Assembly (NCBI GenBank): GCA_946407895.1 | Contig: CAMJQA010000006.1 | Location: 1 to 64,000, forward strand | DNA length: 64,000 nt | Direction of reading: 5' to 3' | Source: an uncultured Prevotellaceae bacterium | GTDB taxonomy: Bacteria > Bacteroidota > Bacteroidia > Bacteroidales > Bacteroidaceae | Shown here: positions 25,734-33,943 of the stretch, one piece after another | Position numbering within the stretch: the first letter of the stretch is position 1 | How the letters are laid out: every line of letters begins with the position of its first letter | Notes under the pieces: generated by a model | The model's input: the letters and a program-made list of their open reading frames with translations, nothing else | What the model was told of the DNA's origin: nothing | Databases searched by the model: none | Program-made: the position numbers and the translations under genes

Positions 25734-28469
25734 ATGAAGCAAAAGCTATTATATATATTCCTTGTTATAATCTGCGCGCTCGCGTGGAGTACCGGGGCGT
25801 GGGCCTGGGGAGAGACTACCAGCTATGTGTTAGATTACAACACAGAGCAAAGTATGTCAACAAACAGCAGTGGTGAATCATTACAATTAAATGGCCCTGG
25901 TGCACAACTAACCTTTCAAGCTAATAAGAGCGCGGCTACAGCAATTGGAGGGTTATATGTCTATATTTCAACTAACGGCGGAAGTTCATGGACTGAATTC
26001 AAAGACATCGGTGTTGGTTCTCTTGATAAGAATAGTTATAAAGACTTCAGTTATTCCATCGACGCTAATGTTACGCATATTAGATTTCAAGCTCATGGCT
26101 CATATACTAAGAGAGTTCGTAACGTCAAAGTCACCCGTGCCACTCTTTTACAAAACTTTCCTTATTCCAATGACTTCCCTTTTGATTTGGGAAGTTTAAA
26201 ATACGGTAAGACTACCACAGTTGATATTAACAGTATTACCTATCATAATACTACTTTTCCACAGAACCTAACGGGAACTTGTTCTATGGCTTCTGGTACA
26301 GAAGCTGGAACTTTTTCAGTTGGAACAGTCACAGCTTCTTTAGAAAAAGGAACCATTAATATCCCTATTACTTTCAGCCCAAAGTCAGTCGGTGAAAAGT
26401 CTGCTACTGTAACCCTGAAACTAGGCTCAACAACTGTGACAACTTTTAAAGTTACAGGAACTGGTGCTGATAAGGGCACCCCTGCATTTACTTGGAATGT
26501 CTCCACTGCTTATAAGAATCATTCCTATAGTGATTTCTTTACGAGTACCAATACAGACACGAATTACACCATAACTAGCAGTAATACTTCTTTAGGTAAT
26601 GTGGTAGGTGGAAAACTGGTGTTTTATGATGGAGAGGGGACGATCGTCTTTACTGTCTCACAGGATGGTAATGAAGATTGGAATGCCCATTCAGAATCGT
26701 TTACGGTTAATGTGATAGAAGCTCAAAACCATTTGCCGCTGACGATAACTGGAGAAAATCAAGGCATATTGGTCCGTAAAATTTCTGGGTCTTACGACTA
26801 CAATGATAGCGGGATGCGTTTGGGCGATGGTGGCGGAGGCTTGAACTGGGATGATAAGATGGCAGAGATTAACTTTGAAGGTATTCCGGATAAGATATCT
26901 TTTGACTTCGAGAAACAAGCCGCTGGCGCAACAGGTTTGGACTGGAGTGTCTTAGTCAGTGCAGATGGCAATAGCTGGAGTAAAATTTGGAATAGTGATT
27001 CAGGAAGCGGACATGCCGATATTACAATAGAGAACGCAAATGTACGTTATGTCCGATTATGTTATAGCGGTAACTTTGGCGGATATTTCAGGAACATCAC
27101 CATCACAGAGCGGCGCTATCTGACAGCTGATAAGGCAAATATTGAATTTGGCACGGATAATATCAAGGGCAATAGTGTCGCTCAGACGTTTACACTTTCG
27201 CATTGCAATGCGGGTTACGGTGTAACCATTACCAGCAGCGACCGGAACTTCATTGCCACACCCAACCCTGTCACAACCACAGGAGGTGATATTATGGGAA
27301 CGGAAACCATTACGGTACAGTATCTGAATAACGCACTTGGCGCGCATTCTGGAACGATAACTATAAGTGACCCAAATGGTTCGAATGAAGACGTTACCAT
27401 TACTGTCAGTGGCACAACAAAGACTTACTATTACGCTCACGCAGAGGCAGAATGCACGGAAGGAGGTTCTGCTACTGTCTCTTTTGAATCATCTGATGCA
27501 GCGACAACTTCTTCTACTGATAAGCGTTGGGGACCTACAACCAGTTCAGCACCTAAGACGAATATCTATTTCAAAGCAGTAGCCTCTAATGAAGACTTTG
27601 ACTTTGTAGGGTGGAAACTTCAACTGAGTGATGCTGAATATGTCTCTAGGAATGCGGTATATACGATTGAAAATTTTGCCTGTACTTCAGAAGATCAGAA
27701 CGTACCATCAGCAAAGAAGCTAATAGCCGTCTTCCGCAAAGTTGCATTAGTCTTAGATCCAGAAAATCCTGACTATCTACCTGAGACATATAGAAGCGTC
27801 ACCCTGCACCGCACTTTCCTGAAAGGCTACAACACCATTGCCTTGCCCTTCGATACCAATGTGCAAGCCTTGACGGGGCGCAATAGTGAAAACGACTGGG
27901 TGGCACAGCTCAGCGCGGTGACCTACAACCAGCACGACGGCTATACACTTTTCTTCGAGAAGGTGGAAACAGGGTCCATTGGGGCTTTTCAACCCTATAT
28001 CCTTCATCTTGGCGAGCAAGTGGTTGATCCTTCGTGGACTAATATTGACTTACCCGCAGCATCACCAGAGACGATTACGCCCTCGAAAGGCTATCCCTCC
28101 ACAGTCTCGCCTGATGGCAGCAGTTATACAGATTGGAAAATGACCTCCAACTTCACGGCAGGCTTCCCTATGAGCGGCAAGTACGGTATCGTGAATGCAG
28201 AAGGTGGTCTGAAGATGGGCGGCGCAGGCTCTACGCTGAATGCATTTACGGCTTATATTACGCCGCCGTCTGGCAGCTCGGGTGTAAAGGCCCGCACCTC
28301 GTTCCTCTACTTCGGAGACGAGGGTACCGCCCTGGAGAAGGTACAGCTTGTGGACGAAAACGAGGTGGAGGGTTACTACTCGGTTGACGGACGACGATTG
28401 GAGAGGCCCGGGCGCGGCATTGTGGTAGTGAAGTACCGCGACGGACGGCGCCAGAAGGTGAAGCTCTGA
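25734..28469 (+). CDS. large secreted protein with T9SS-like C-terminal tail
   Basis: The protein has 911 residues. The signal peptide is MKQKLLYIFLVIICALAWSTGAWA. The first 680 residues are beta-rich and secreted, with Ig-like segments of the choice-of-anchor or HYDIN type (VNIPITFSPKSVGEKSATVTLKLG-like pattern near 215-240, and TITISDPNGSNEDVTITVSG near 550). A region near 580-670 resembles a bacterial repeat seen in cell-wall proteins. The last 230 residues (from TYRSVTLHRTFLKGYNTIALPF) form a distinct domain common in Prevotella surface proteins. The tail EGYYSVDGRRLERPGRGIVV ending in QKVKL resembles a short type IX secretion sorting signal. Base composition changes sharply near 27.79 kb, AT-rich before and GC-rich after, which suggests a mosaic gene. 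A terminator hairpin follows. Confidence 0.78.
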   Translation: MKQKLLYIFLVIICALAWSTGAWAWGETTSYVLDYNTEQSMSTNSSGESLQLNGPGAQLTFQANKSAATAIGGLYVYISTNGGSSWTEFKDIGVGSLDKNSYKDFSYSIDANVTHIRFQAHGSYTKRVRNVKVTRATLLQNFPYSNDFPFDLGSLKYGKTTTVDINSITYHNTTFPQNLTGTCSMASGTEAGTFSVGTVTASLEKGTINIPITFSPKSVGEKSATVTLKLGSTTVTTFKVTGTGADKGTPAFTWNVSTAYKNHSYSDFFTSTNTDTNYTITSSNTSLGNVVGGKLVFYDGEGTIVFTVSQDGNEDWNAHSESFTVNVIEAQNHLPLTITGENQGILVRKISGSYDYNDSGMRLGDGGGGLNWDDKMAEINFEGIPDKISFDFEKQAAGATGLDWSVLVSADGNSWSKIWNSDSGSGHADITIENANVRYVRLCYSGNFGGYFRNITITERRYLTADKANIEFGTDNIKGNSVAQTFTLSHCNAGYGVTITSSDRNFIATPNPVTTTGGDIMGTETITVQYLNNALGAHSGTITISDPNGSNEDVTITVSGTTKTYYYAHAEAECTEGGSATVSFESSDAATTSSTDKRWGPTTSSAPKTNIYFKAVASNEDFDFVGWKLQLSDAEYVSRNAVYTIENFACTSEDQNVPSAKKLIAVFRKVALVLDPENPDYLPETYRSVTLHRTFLKGYNTIALPFDTNVQALTGRNSENDWVAQLSAVTYNQHDGYTLFFEKVETGSIGAFQPYILHLGEQVVDPSWTNIDLPAASPETITPSKGYPSTVSPDGSSYTDWKMTSNFTAGFPMSGKYGIVNAEGGLKMGGAGSTLNAFTAYITPPSGSSGVKARTSFLYFGDEGTALEKVQLVDENEVEGYYSVDGRRLERPGRGIVVVKYRDGRRQKVKL

Positions 28470-28522
28470 GTAAAAGCACCGCGGCAAAGCGCGGATAGTA
28501 ATTATAGCCTGAATACATAAGA

Positions 28523-28559
28523 ACAGCTGCTACGGCCATATCCTGGTCGTAGCAGCTGT
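28523..28559. terminator. strong hairpin between convergent genes
   Basis: Arms acagctgctacg and cgtagcagctgt pair perfectly over 12 bp with a 13-base loop. It lies between the 3' ends of the 911-residue protein gene and the HU-like gene, so it can serve both strands. Confidence 0.85.
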
Positions 28560-28570
28560 CTTAGTTATTG

Positions 28571-28993
28571 TCAGTGCATCCTTTCTGCTTTGCATCCTTC
28601 CAATAAACCACGTTGAATTTGTCTTTTCACTTCACTGTCAGACGTGTTATAGCGTTTGCCGTGTGGGGTATAATTGCATTTAAAACCGACAATATGGGTA
28701 TCGTTGCGAAACTCTGACGGGTGATCCACACATACGCTCTTTACTGTGATTGAGAACTTGCCCATCTCGCGAAGGTCAACTGTATATCCACTTTGCATAA
28801 GGAATTTAATGGTGTCGAACAGTTCACGTAGAACCAACCTGACATCTGCAGCTGTAGCCGAACAGTTCTGTTCAATCATTGACTCGACTTCTTCCATCGA
28901 AATGACACCACGCTTCACCGTGTGGGCATAGTATTTGCCGTAGTTTTTGCTGCTCTTAATCTTATTCTTCAGCAGTCTGTATTGTATTGCCAT
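28571..28993 (-). CDS. HU-like DNA-binding protein (Bacteroidetes HU-related family)
   Basis: The protein has 140 residues and is cytoplasmic. It matches the extended HU-related family of Bacteroidetes: the N-terminal MAIQYRLLKNKIKSSKNYGKYYA is a typical lead-in, followed by an HU-type helical part (EEVESMIEQNCSATAADVRLVLRELFDTIKFLMQSGYTVDLREMGKFSIT) and a shortened arm region. It probably bends or packages DNA. A specific target is unknown. It has its own promoter (29019-29026), and three 22-bp operator-like repeats lie just upstream (29063-29128). These may be a control region. Confidence 0.88.
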   Translation of the reverse strand: MAIQYRLLKNKIKSSKNYGKYYAHTVKRGVISMEEVESMIEQNCSATAADVRLVLRELFDTIKFLMQSGYTVDLREMGKFSITVKSVCVDHPSEFRNDTHIVGFKCNYTPHGKRYNTSDSEVKRQIQRGLLEGCKAERMH

Positions 28994-29018
28994 AGCCGTA
29001 TATCTTAATGTTTTGCTG

Positions 29019-29026
29019 CAAAGGTA
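29019..29026 (-). promoter_or_regulatory. HU-like gene promoter, -7 element TACCTTTG
   Basis: This is an exact TAnnTTTG match on the minus strand, 26 bases before the ATG at 28993. Confidence 0.75.
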
Positions 29027-29062
29027 GCTTATTTTTTTGAAATGACCAAGACAAATATAGGT

Positions 29063-29128
29063 AAATTCACTGAAATTGTTTATTAAATACAGTGAATTAA
29101 CTTACCAAATACAGTGAATTTGTATATA
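29063..29128. repeat. three 22-bp direct repeats upstream of the HU-like gene promoter
   Basis: Units begin at 29063 (aaattcactgaaatt), 29085 and 29107 (both aaatacagtgaatt), an exact 22-bp spacing. The core ttcactgaa/cagtgaa is nearly palindromic. Two helical turns between cores would place bound proteins on one face of the DNA. Confidence 0.85.
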
Positions 29129-29262
29129 GGTTAGTAAAGCCATTCTCCAAAGTGAGTGGCTACATTCTCTGTAAGGTCGGCTTAAAACCACAACCTGTAG
29201 TCACGGAGGCTTTTTTGCAATTGGTGAGAGCACATTAGCCTGTATTGGCTGCCTTATGCTCT

Positions 29263-30753
29263 CTATTTGTCTGTGGTGGTATTAAGGTCTATGACGTTGG
29301 TTGTAGCGCGGCGGTCGCTTTCTATGAGGCGGCCCATTTGGCGGCGGTCTGTCTTGACGGGGCGTATGGTGAAGTCGGGCGTATTGAAGGAGAAGAGTGA
29401 CTGGCGATAGTATTGCTTGGGATTGCGCTGGGGAAGCAGGAAGGGCTTGGTGGCCTTTCCGTCGGGGCCTATTGATGAGAAATAGAGGCGGGTGTAGAGC
29501 CCGTCTTCGCGCCGGCTTGTGAAGAGGAACCACCGGCTGTCTGTGCTCCAGCTGTGCAGGCTCTCTGCCCGCGGGCTATTCACTTCGTCCATCTTGCGTC
29601 GCTGGCCCGTCTCGAGGTCCATCAGCCAGAGGTCTGCCTCGGGATGCCAGACGGTGAAGTAGCCGTAGTCGGCCTGTGTGTACATCAGGTAGCGGCCGTC
29701 GTAGGAGAGGCGGGGCCAGGAAACGCTCTGCCCCGTCTGGGCGGCGTTGATGAGCGTATCGACCTGTTGCCCCAGCCGGCCGGTCTGGGCATCGAAGGCT
29801 ACGCGGCATAGGCTGTATTTCTCCTGGTCATAACCCTCGGGATAGGTCTGGCAGGGCGAACTGACGTAGTAGAGCCATTTGCCGTCGGGCGAGAAGGCGG
29901 GGCAGTTCTCCGCCCAGCCGCCCCTCATCGTCAGGCTGTCCCTCAGCATGGTCCGCGATTCAGCATCATAGATGAAGACGTCCGACGAGCGGTCGAACAC
30001 CTCAATGCGCTTGTTTTGTGCCAGGTGGAACATCTGCGACGTGACGTTGGTGGAGTATGCACAATAGCGTCCGCCGGGATGCCAGCAGGGATAGACCATC
30101 GAGCCACCCAGGCTGTCGTTGCGGGCTGAAAGTATGTCGATTTGCCCGTCGCGGCAGATGACGGTTGCGCCGTGCCTGCCGCGAACGTGGAACGTGTACT
30201 GGTCCGGATTGGCCCGGTTGGGTGTATGGCAGTTGACGCACATGCCCGAGACCTGCGTGCTGGGCAGCAGGGCCTTCTCGCTGAAGGTAGACAGCTGGCG
30301 CTGGTAGAGCCCCATTTGGCTGTACATGCCGTAGCCGGGTACGACGCGCCGGTAGGTGACGCCCCAGTCGGTAAGCGCATCGTTGCTGACGTATATCTTG
30401 AAGGTGCGGTAGCGGCTCCATTGTCCGTGCTTCAGGGCCTGCACCGTAACGAGCAGGTGGCTGCCCTTATTGTCGGCCAGCAGACGATGCCACTGGCTGA
30501 TGCTGAATTGCGCAAGGCGGCCCTTTTCCTTGATAAACCCGCCTCTGGCACCCTTGACCTCCACCTCCATCCTTGTTACGCTGTCGTCAGTCATGGCGAA
30601 GTTCAGCGGAGCTATTTCGGCCGGAACGGTGACATCTACATAGTCGGGATAGATGTCGGGCAGGGTGTCCACCTCCACCACGTTGCGGGGTTGCGGCCGA
30701 CAGGCCGTCAGGGCCACCAGTCCCAGCACGATTATATATCCCAGTTGCTTCAT
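29263..30753 (-). CDS. periplasmic or surface lipoprotein with PD40/TolB-like propeller and CxxCH motif
   Basis: The protein has 496 residues. The ATG at 30753 gives a lipoprotein signal MKQLGYIIVLGLVALTA with Cys18. A longer open frame that extends to 31416 would read through the neighbouring gene in another frame and is rejected. Residues about 160-200 contain GMCVNCHTPNRANPDQ, a single CxxCH c-type-heme motif. Residues about 220-460 show PD40-type beta-propeller blades (YPCWHPGGRYCAYSTN, CPAFSPDGKWLYYVSS, WPRLSYDGRYLMYTQ, SWSTDSRWFLFTSRR). This protein type is known in Bacteroidetes, but its function is uncertain. It is 20 bases downstream of the DUF6057 membrane protein gene, so they form an operon. 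Confidence 0.83.
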   Translation of the reverse strand: MKQLGYIIVLGLVALTACRPQPRNVVEVDTLPDIYPDYVDVTVPAEIAPLNFAMTDDSVTRMEVEVKGARGGFIKEKGRLAQFSISQWHRLLADNKGSHLLVTVQALKHGQWSRYRTFKIYVSNDALTDWGVTYRRVVPGYGMYSQMGLYQRQLSTFSEKALLPSTQVSGMCVNCHTPNRANPDQYTFHVRGRHGATVICRDGQIDILSARNDSLGGSMVYPCWHPGGRYCAYSTNVTSQMFHLAQNKRIEVFDRSSDVFIYDAESRTMLRDSLTMRGGWAENCPAFSPDGKWLYYVSSPCQTYPEGYDQEKYSLCRVAFDAQTGRLGQQVDTLINAAQTGQSVSWPRLSYDGRYLMYTQADYGYFTVWHPEADLWLMDLETGQRRKMDEVNSPRAESLHSWSTDSRWFLFTSRREDGLYTRLYFSSIGPDGKATKPFLLPQRNPKQYYRQSLFSFNTPDFTIRPVKTDRRQMGRLIESDRRATTNVIDLNTTTDK

Positions 30754-30773
30754 TTCCGATACCACTTCATTAT

Positions 30774-31937
30774 TCAATAGAAAAACACATCGTCGGCCTT
30801 TTTGTAGATTTCCCTGTATTTCTGGAACAGCGGTTCGCTCTCCATCAGCTCGGGATGCTCGGCAAAGCGGCGCATCGATGAGGCCCATTTGCGATAGAAG
30901 AGCGTCTGCTCCAACAGCCGGATGTACTTGAGTGCCAGCTCGGGCTGCCCCGTATAGAGAGCCGTCTCTGCCAGCCGCTTCATGGCCCGTCCGCTCTTGT
31001 TGCCGTTGGGTATGGACTCCATCAGGTCGAAGGCAGCCCGCTGGGCCATGTTCAGCATCCCCAGCTCCAGATAGACATTGCTCATGATACTGGTGGTAAC
31101 GGCGCTGGCCATCACCCGCCGCGAGTGCTGCAGGCATTCGCGCAAGGCCTCGTCGCCTACCCGCTTTGTGTGCCAGAGGGCCAGGCGTGCTGCATTCTGA
31201 CTGGCCAGAGACTGAGGCGGATGGCTTATGGACAGCCTGACCAGGCCCTCCCATTGCCTGCGGCGCAGCAGGGTGGAGTAGGTCATGTCTTGGTAGGTGC
31301 CGATGATGTCCTCCTCCCATCGGTAGTCGATGCCCCTTGCCAGCTCGCCCAGTGGATAGGGGACGAGGCGGGTACTGCCCGTCAGGCACAGAAGCAGCAA
31401 GTAACCAGCAGCACATGCTTCACCTATCGAAGTATTAGGGTGGCTCCAGAACCAACGCAGATGGTAGAGGGGTATCAGCACGGCAACCGGCCCTGCCAGC
31501 CAATAGACAACGGGCACCAGCAGGGCGGAGACCAGCAGGGCAGGCCCCTCCTTGTTCGGAATAACCGTCATGGCAGCCAGGGTGAGCACAAGGGCCACAT
31601 GAGGCGTCATGGGGATGTCCGTGTGAAGCGACAGCCACCACATCAGTACAGGCAGGACGAGCGAGAGCAGATAGTTGCGGGTAAGCCTCCAGCAGAGCAG
31701 CTGGACCAAGGCGAACAGCAGGGCATAGATGACCGCACCATACTTAATATACACGAAAAACTGCACGAGCCATTCGCCGATGTATCGGGCCATTCCGCCC
31801 GGCACGACGATGCGTTCCATGAAGTAGTCGGCGTTCCAGAGAAACATCTGCGTCAGCTCACGCTCCGTGATGAGGTAGGGGCGCACGTAGCCCCAGAAAC
31901 AGAATACGGCAACGGAGAGCAAAGCCGTCGTCAGCAA
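30774..31937 (-). CDS. DUF6057-type membrane protein with TPR-like C-terminus; 5' end likely frameshifted
   Basis: The open frame of 387 codons has no ATG at its start. The N-terminal half has about six hydrophobic segments (LLSVAVFCFWGYV, YGAVIYALLFALVQLLCW, YLLSLVLPVLMWWLSL, PALLVSALLVPVVYWLAG). The motif MFLWNADYFMERIVVPGGMARYIGEWLVQFF is cited here only by its core VVPGGMARYIGEWL, typical of DUF6057. The C-terminal half is helical and TPR-like. If one base of the five-T run at 31950-31954 is removed, an ATG at 31974 joins this frame and yields MKADLSIKPGIRLLTTALL, the expected N-terminus. As given, that ATG frame is off by one. The only in-frame start is TTG at 31937. Either the sequence has an indel or the gene is phase-variable. 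Confidence 0.75.
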   Translation of the reverse strand: MLTTALLSVAVFCFWGYVRPYLITERELTQMFLWNADYFMERIVVPGGMARYIGEWLVQFFVYIKYGAVIYALLFALVQLLCWRLTRNYLLSLVLPVLMWWLSLHTDIPMTPHVALVLTLAAMTVIPNKEGPALLVSALLVPVVYWLAGPVAVLIPLYHLRWFWSHPNTSIGEACAAGYLLLLCLTGSTRLVPYPLGELARGIDYRWEEDIIGTYQDMTYSTLLRRRQWEGLVRLSISHPPQSLASQNAARLALWHTKRVGDEALRECLQHSRRVMASAVTTSIMSNVYLELGMLNMAQRAAFDLMESIPNGNKSGRAMKRLAETALYTGQPELALKYIRLLEQTLFYRKWASSMRRFAEHPELMESEPLFQKYREIYKKADDVFFY

Positions 31938-31995
31938 CCGTATGCCGGGTTTTTATGGAAAGGTCCGCCTTCATCGCATTTTTGTAATTGCGGTG

Positions 31996-32003
31996 CAAAA
32001 ATA
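31996..32003 (-). promoter_or_regulatory. promoter of the DUF6057/PD40 operon, -7 element TATTTTTG
   Basis: This is an exact TAnnTTTG match on the minus strand. It is preceded directly by the same 18 bases, TTAATCGATTTTTTCGTA, as the leuS promoter, except that here the last two bases form the TA of the -7 element. Confidence 0.8.
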
Positions 32004-32161
32004 CGAAAAAATCGATTAAGTGCGGGCAAAGGACCTGAAATCTTTTGTAGAATGTGTGAAAGAACGAATATTAGCGTGGGCAGGTGATTGTAATACTGAC
32101 GTTTTCGGACGTATAAAGGAATAAATTCGGCAATTTTCTTTGTGAATATCTTCTTTATTAC

Positions 32162-32169
32162 TACTTTTG
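32162..32169 (+). promoter_or_regulatory. promoter of the membrane AraC-type regulator, -7 element TACTTTTG
   Basis: This is an exact TAnnTTTG match 31 bases before the start at 32201. It is divergent from the DUF6057 operon promoter. Confidence 0.75.
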
Positions 32170-32200
32170 CCCCTTGAAAAGATAAAACCAGACGCTGCCG

Positions 32201-33349
32201 ATGGGTGCAAATACCATACTTCTGACGTTAGCCTGCAGTGCCATGGCCCACCTGGTCATGACCTGTGTGATGGCCCTCTATGCACGCCATCGTGTGCAGT
32301 ATCTCAGCCTGGCCTGGATTAACGGCATCTTCTCGGCTATCCTGATAGGCGCGGCTGTCATCAGCGGTATGATTCCCAGCGGCCAGCCGGGCATACTGAA
32401 TCCGCTGATGATGATTATGCTGGTGGTGGGCTGCTTCCTGCAGAGTATCTATCCGCTGAGCATTCCCATGCCGGGCTATCTGCAATGGGGCCGTATGTGG
32501 AAGTATGCCTCTCCGGCTATTGTGCTCATCATCATCTACCTGCTGGCCTTCCTGGTGGGGGAGAACATGGAGGAGTTCTACACGTTTGCCGAGGTGCGCG
32601 AGCATCTGTTCAGCCTGAGCATGCTGCTGCGGCTGGCCGCTTTCCTGCTGGCGCTGTTCTACGTGTTCAATATCTTCATGCTGCCTCGGCTATTGGTGAG
32701 GCATCCCAGCGTGCCGCGCTATCTGAAGGGCTACTGCATAGTGCTGAGCTTCTCGGCCGTGTTCTACCTGGTGGTATGCATCGTCTATGACCCCACGCTG
32801 CTCATGGTGTATGTGGTCATCTTCACGTTGCTTAACATGTACCTGGCGCTGCGTGCCCTGGAGACGATGGCCATGACCCTGCCGCACCCCGTTATAGAGG
32901 CTGTGGAGGATATAGCCGAGGAAACACCGATGGCGGAGGCAGAGGAGGCAGCCGATGAGGGCGACAAGAGTGAGCGCGAGGACTTCAACGAGGCCAACCT
33001 GCAGCGCTATCATCGCCTGGAGGCCTGGATGCAGAAGAACCGGGCTGCCTGGACGGAGAGCACCTTCGGTCGCGACCAGCTGTGCAGGGAGGTGGGGCTG
33101 AACCGTCATCTGGTGCTTCAGAGTGTGCGTAGCCAGGGGCATAACAACGTGCATGAATACATTAACCGTTACCGCATTGAGGAGCTGAAACGCCTGATTC
33201 TGCGTGGCGAGGTTGCCACGGTGGGCGAATCGGTTGATGCCGGTTTCGGAACAGTGGCTACTGCACGTTCCTGTTTCAAAAAAATGGAGGGCATCCGACT
33301 GGACGATTATATGGCGCTTCGCGGAGCGAAGGCACGGGTTAAGTCCTAA
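32201..33349 (+). CDS. membrane-anchored AraC-family transcription regulator
   Basis: The protein has 382 residues. The N-terminal 230 residues carry about six or seven hydrophobic segments (TILLTLACSAMAHLVMTCVM, GIFSAILIGAAVISGMI, PAIVLIIIYLLAFLVG, LLRLAAFLLALFYVFNIFM). A Glu/Ala-rich acidic linker follows (about 235-265). Residues 270-380 form an AraC-type helix-turn-helix domain (FGRDQLCREVGLNRHLVLQSV, VHEYINRYRIEELKRLILRG, VDAGFGTVATARSCFKKMEG). Such proteins couple a signal sensed in the membrane to gene control. The ligand and target are unknown. It is divergent from the DUF6057-PD40 operon and upstream of a small secreted protein, both possible targets. Confidence 0.88.
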   Translation: MGANTILLTLACSAMAHLVMTCVMALYARHRVQYLSLAWINGIFSAILIGAAVISGMIPSGQPGILNPLMMIMLVVGCFLQSIYPLSIPMPGYLQWGRMWKYASPAIVLIIIYLLAFLVGENMEEFYTFAEVREHLFSLSMLLRLAAFLLALFYVFNIFMLPRLLVRHPSVPRYLKGYCIVLSFSAVFYLVVCIVYDPTLLMVYVVIFTLLNMYLALRALETMAMTLPHPVIEAVEDIAEETPMAEAEEAADEGDKSEREDFNEANLQRYHRLEAWMQKNRAAWTESTFGRDQLCREVGLNRHLVLQSVRSQGHNNVHEYINRYRIEELKRLILRGEVATVGESVDAGFGTVATARSCFKKMEGIRLDDYMALRGAKARVKS

Positions 33350-33417
33350 AACAGACGGAAAATACGGGAAAGGCCAACTTTTTCGGCGAATTTCTTGTCA
33401 GATTCCCTTAATTAGCG

Positions 33418-33425
33418 TAATTTTG
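33418..33425 (+). promoter_or_regulatory. promoter of the small secreted protein, -7 element TAATTTTG
   Basis: This is an exact TAnnTTTG match with TTG at 33395-33397, about 20 bases upstream, which fits the Bacteroidetes -33 element. Confidence 0.75.
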
Positions 33426-33451
33426 CGGAGTAAAATAAATTGGGATAATAT

Positions 33452-33841
33452 ATGTTGTTCAGACGTAAGGGCTGTTGGTTTGCTTTGTGGCTGGCGGGAT
33501 TGCTTCTCGTCAGTGGGGTTGGCCGTGCAGCTTCTGCGTCGGCGGATATTGAACGAAGAGATGACGACCGCAAGCTGCAACCCGACTCGCTGACTGTTGT
33601 CCGCAACGTGATGAGCGACATGGAGCGACCGCGCAAGATGAGCACCTCGCTATATCCCGTACAGTTACAGGTACACGGGCGTCTGGTGCGCATACAGAGC
33701 GACTACAACCAGATACTGCCCATCTACACCCACAGCGGTGCCTTTTATATGGCCATGCGCCTGAGCAAGGGCACCAACTGGCTGAACGGCTTGCCCCGCG
33801 GCCGCTATTTCATCAATAACCGACCGGTGACGATAAAGTGA
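33452..33841 (+). CDS. small secreted protein, unknown
   Basis: The protein has 129 residues. The signal peptide is MLFRRKGCWFALWLAGLLLVSGVGRAASA. The mature part starts polar and charged (IERRDDDRKLQPDS) and continues with beta-rich sequence: YPVQLQVHGRLVRIQSDYNQ, then LPRGRYFINNRPVTIK at the C-terminus. I do not recognise a family. It may be a small periplasmic Ig-like protein of the DUF3244 kind. It has its own promoter. An alternative frame overlapping its start is a shadow. Confidence 0.65.
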   Translation: MLFRRKGCWFALWLAGLLLVSGVGRAASASADIERRDDDRKLQPDSLTVVRNVMSDMERPRKMSTSLYPVQLQVHGRLVRIQSDYNQILPIYTHSGAFYMAMRLSKGTNWLNGLPRGRYFINNRPVTIK

Positions 33842-33940
33842 AGGTTCAAAAGGTTCAAAACGTTCATTACGTTCATAACGTCCATAACGTTCAAAGCGCA
33901 AAAGCGCAAAAGGTTCAAAAGGTTCAAGGTCGAAAAGGCA
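33841..33940. repeat. 9-bp GTTC tandem repeat in the leader of glsA
   Basis: Units aaggttcaa, aacgttcat, tacgttcat and aacgtccat follow each other with the GTTC (once GTCC) core at 33844, 33853, 33862, 33871, 33880 and 33889, an exact 9-bp register. After a short break, copies come again at 33913 and 33922. The array begins on the stop codon of the small secreted protein gene and ends just before the start codon at 33944. Confidence 0.95.
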
Positions 33941-33943
33941 AAT

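Larger units (their letters stand above)
28994..29262. other. intergenic region upstream of the HU-like gene, with promoter and 22-bp repeats
   Basis: This 269-bp region has no supported gene. It contains the HU gene promoter, three 22-bp repeats, and a segment with a run of T (29212-29217) that could end a transcript, though I could not fold a convincing stem before it. Confidence 0.5.

Noticed and set aside
29150-29260. Possible small RNA with T-run end
   Set aside because: A run of T exists near 29212, but I could not find a stable stem before it. Evidence is too weak.
30754-31416. Upstream extension of the PD40 lipoprotein frame
   Set aside because: The extension overlaps the DUF6057 gene in another frame and would bury the lipoprotein signal. 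The start at 30753 explains the signal peptide.
33204-33593. 129-codon open frame overlapping the AraC gene end and the start of the small secreted protein
   Set aside because: It is out of frame with two well-supported genes and crosses a promoter.
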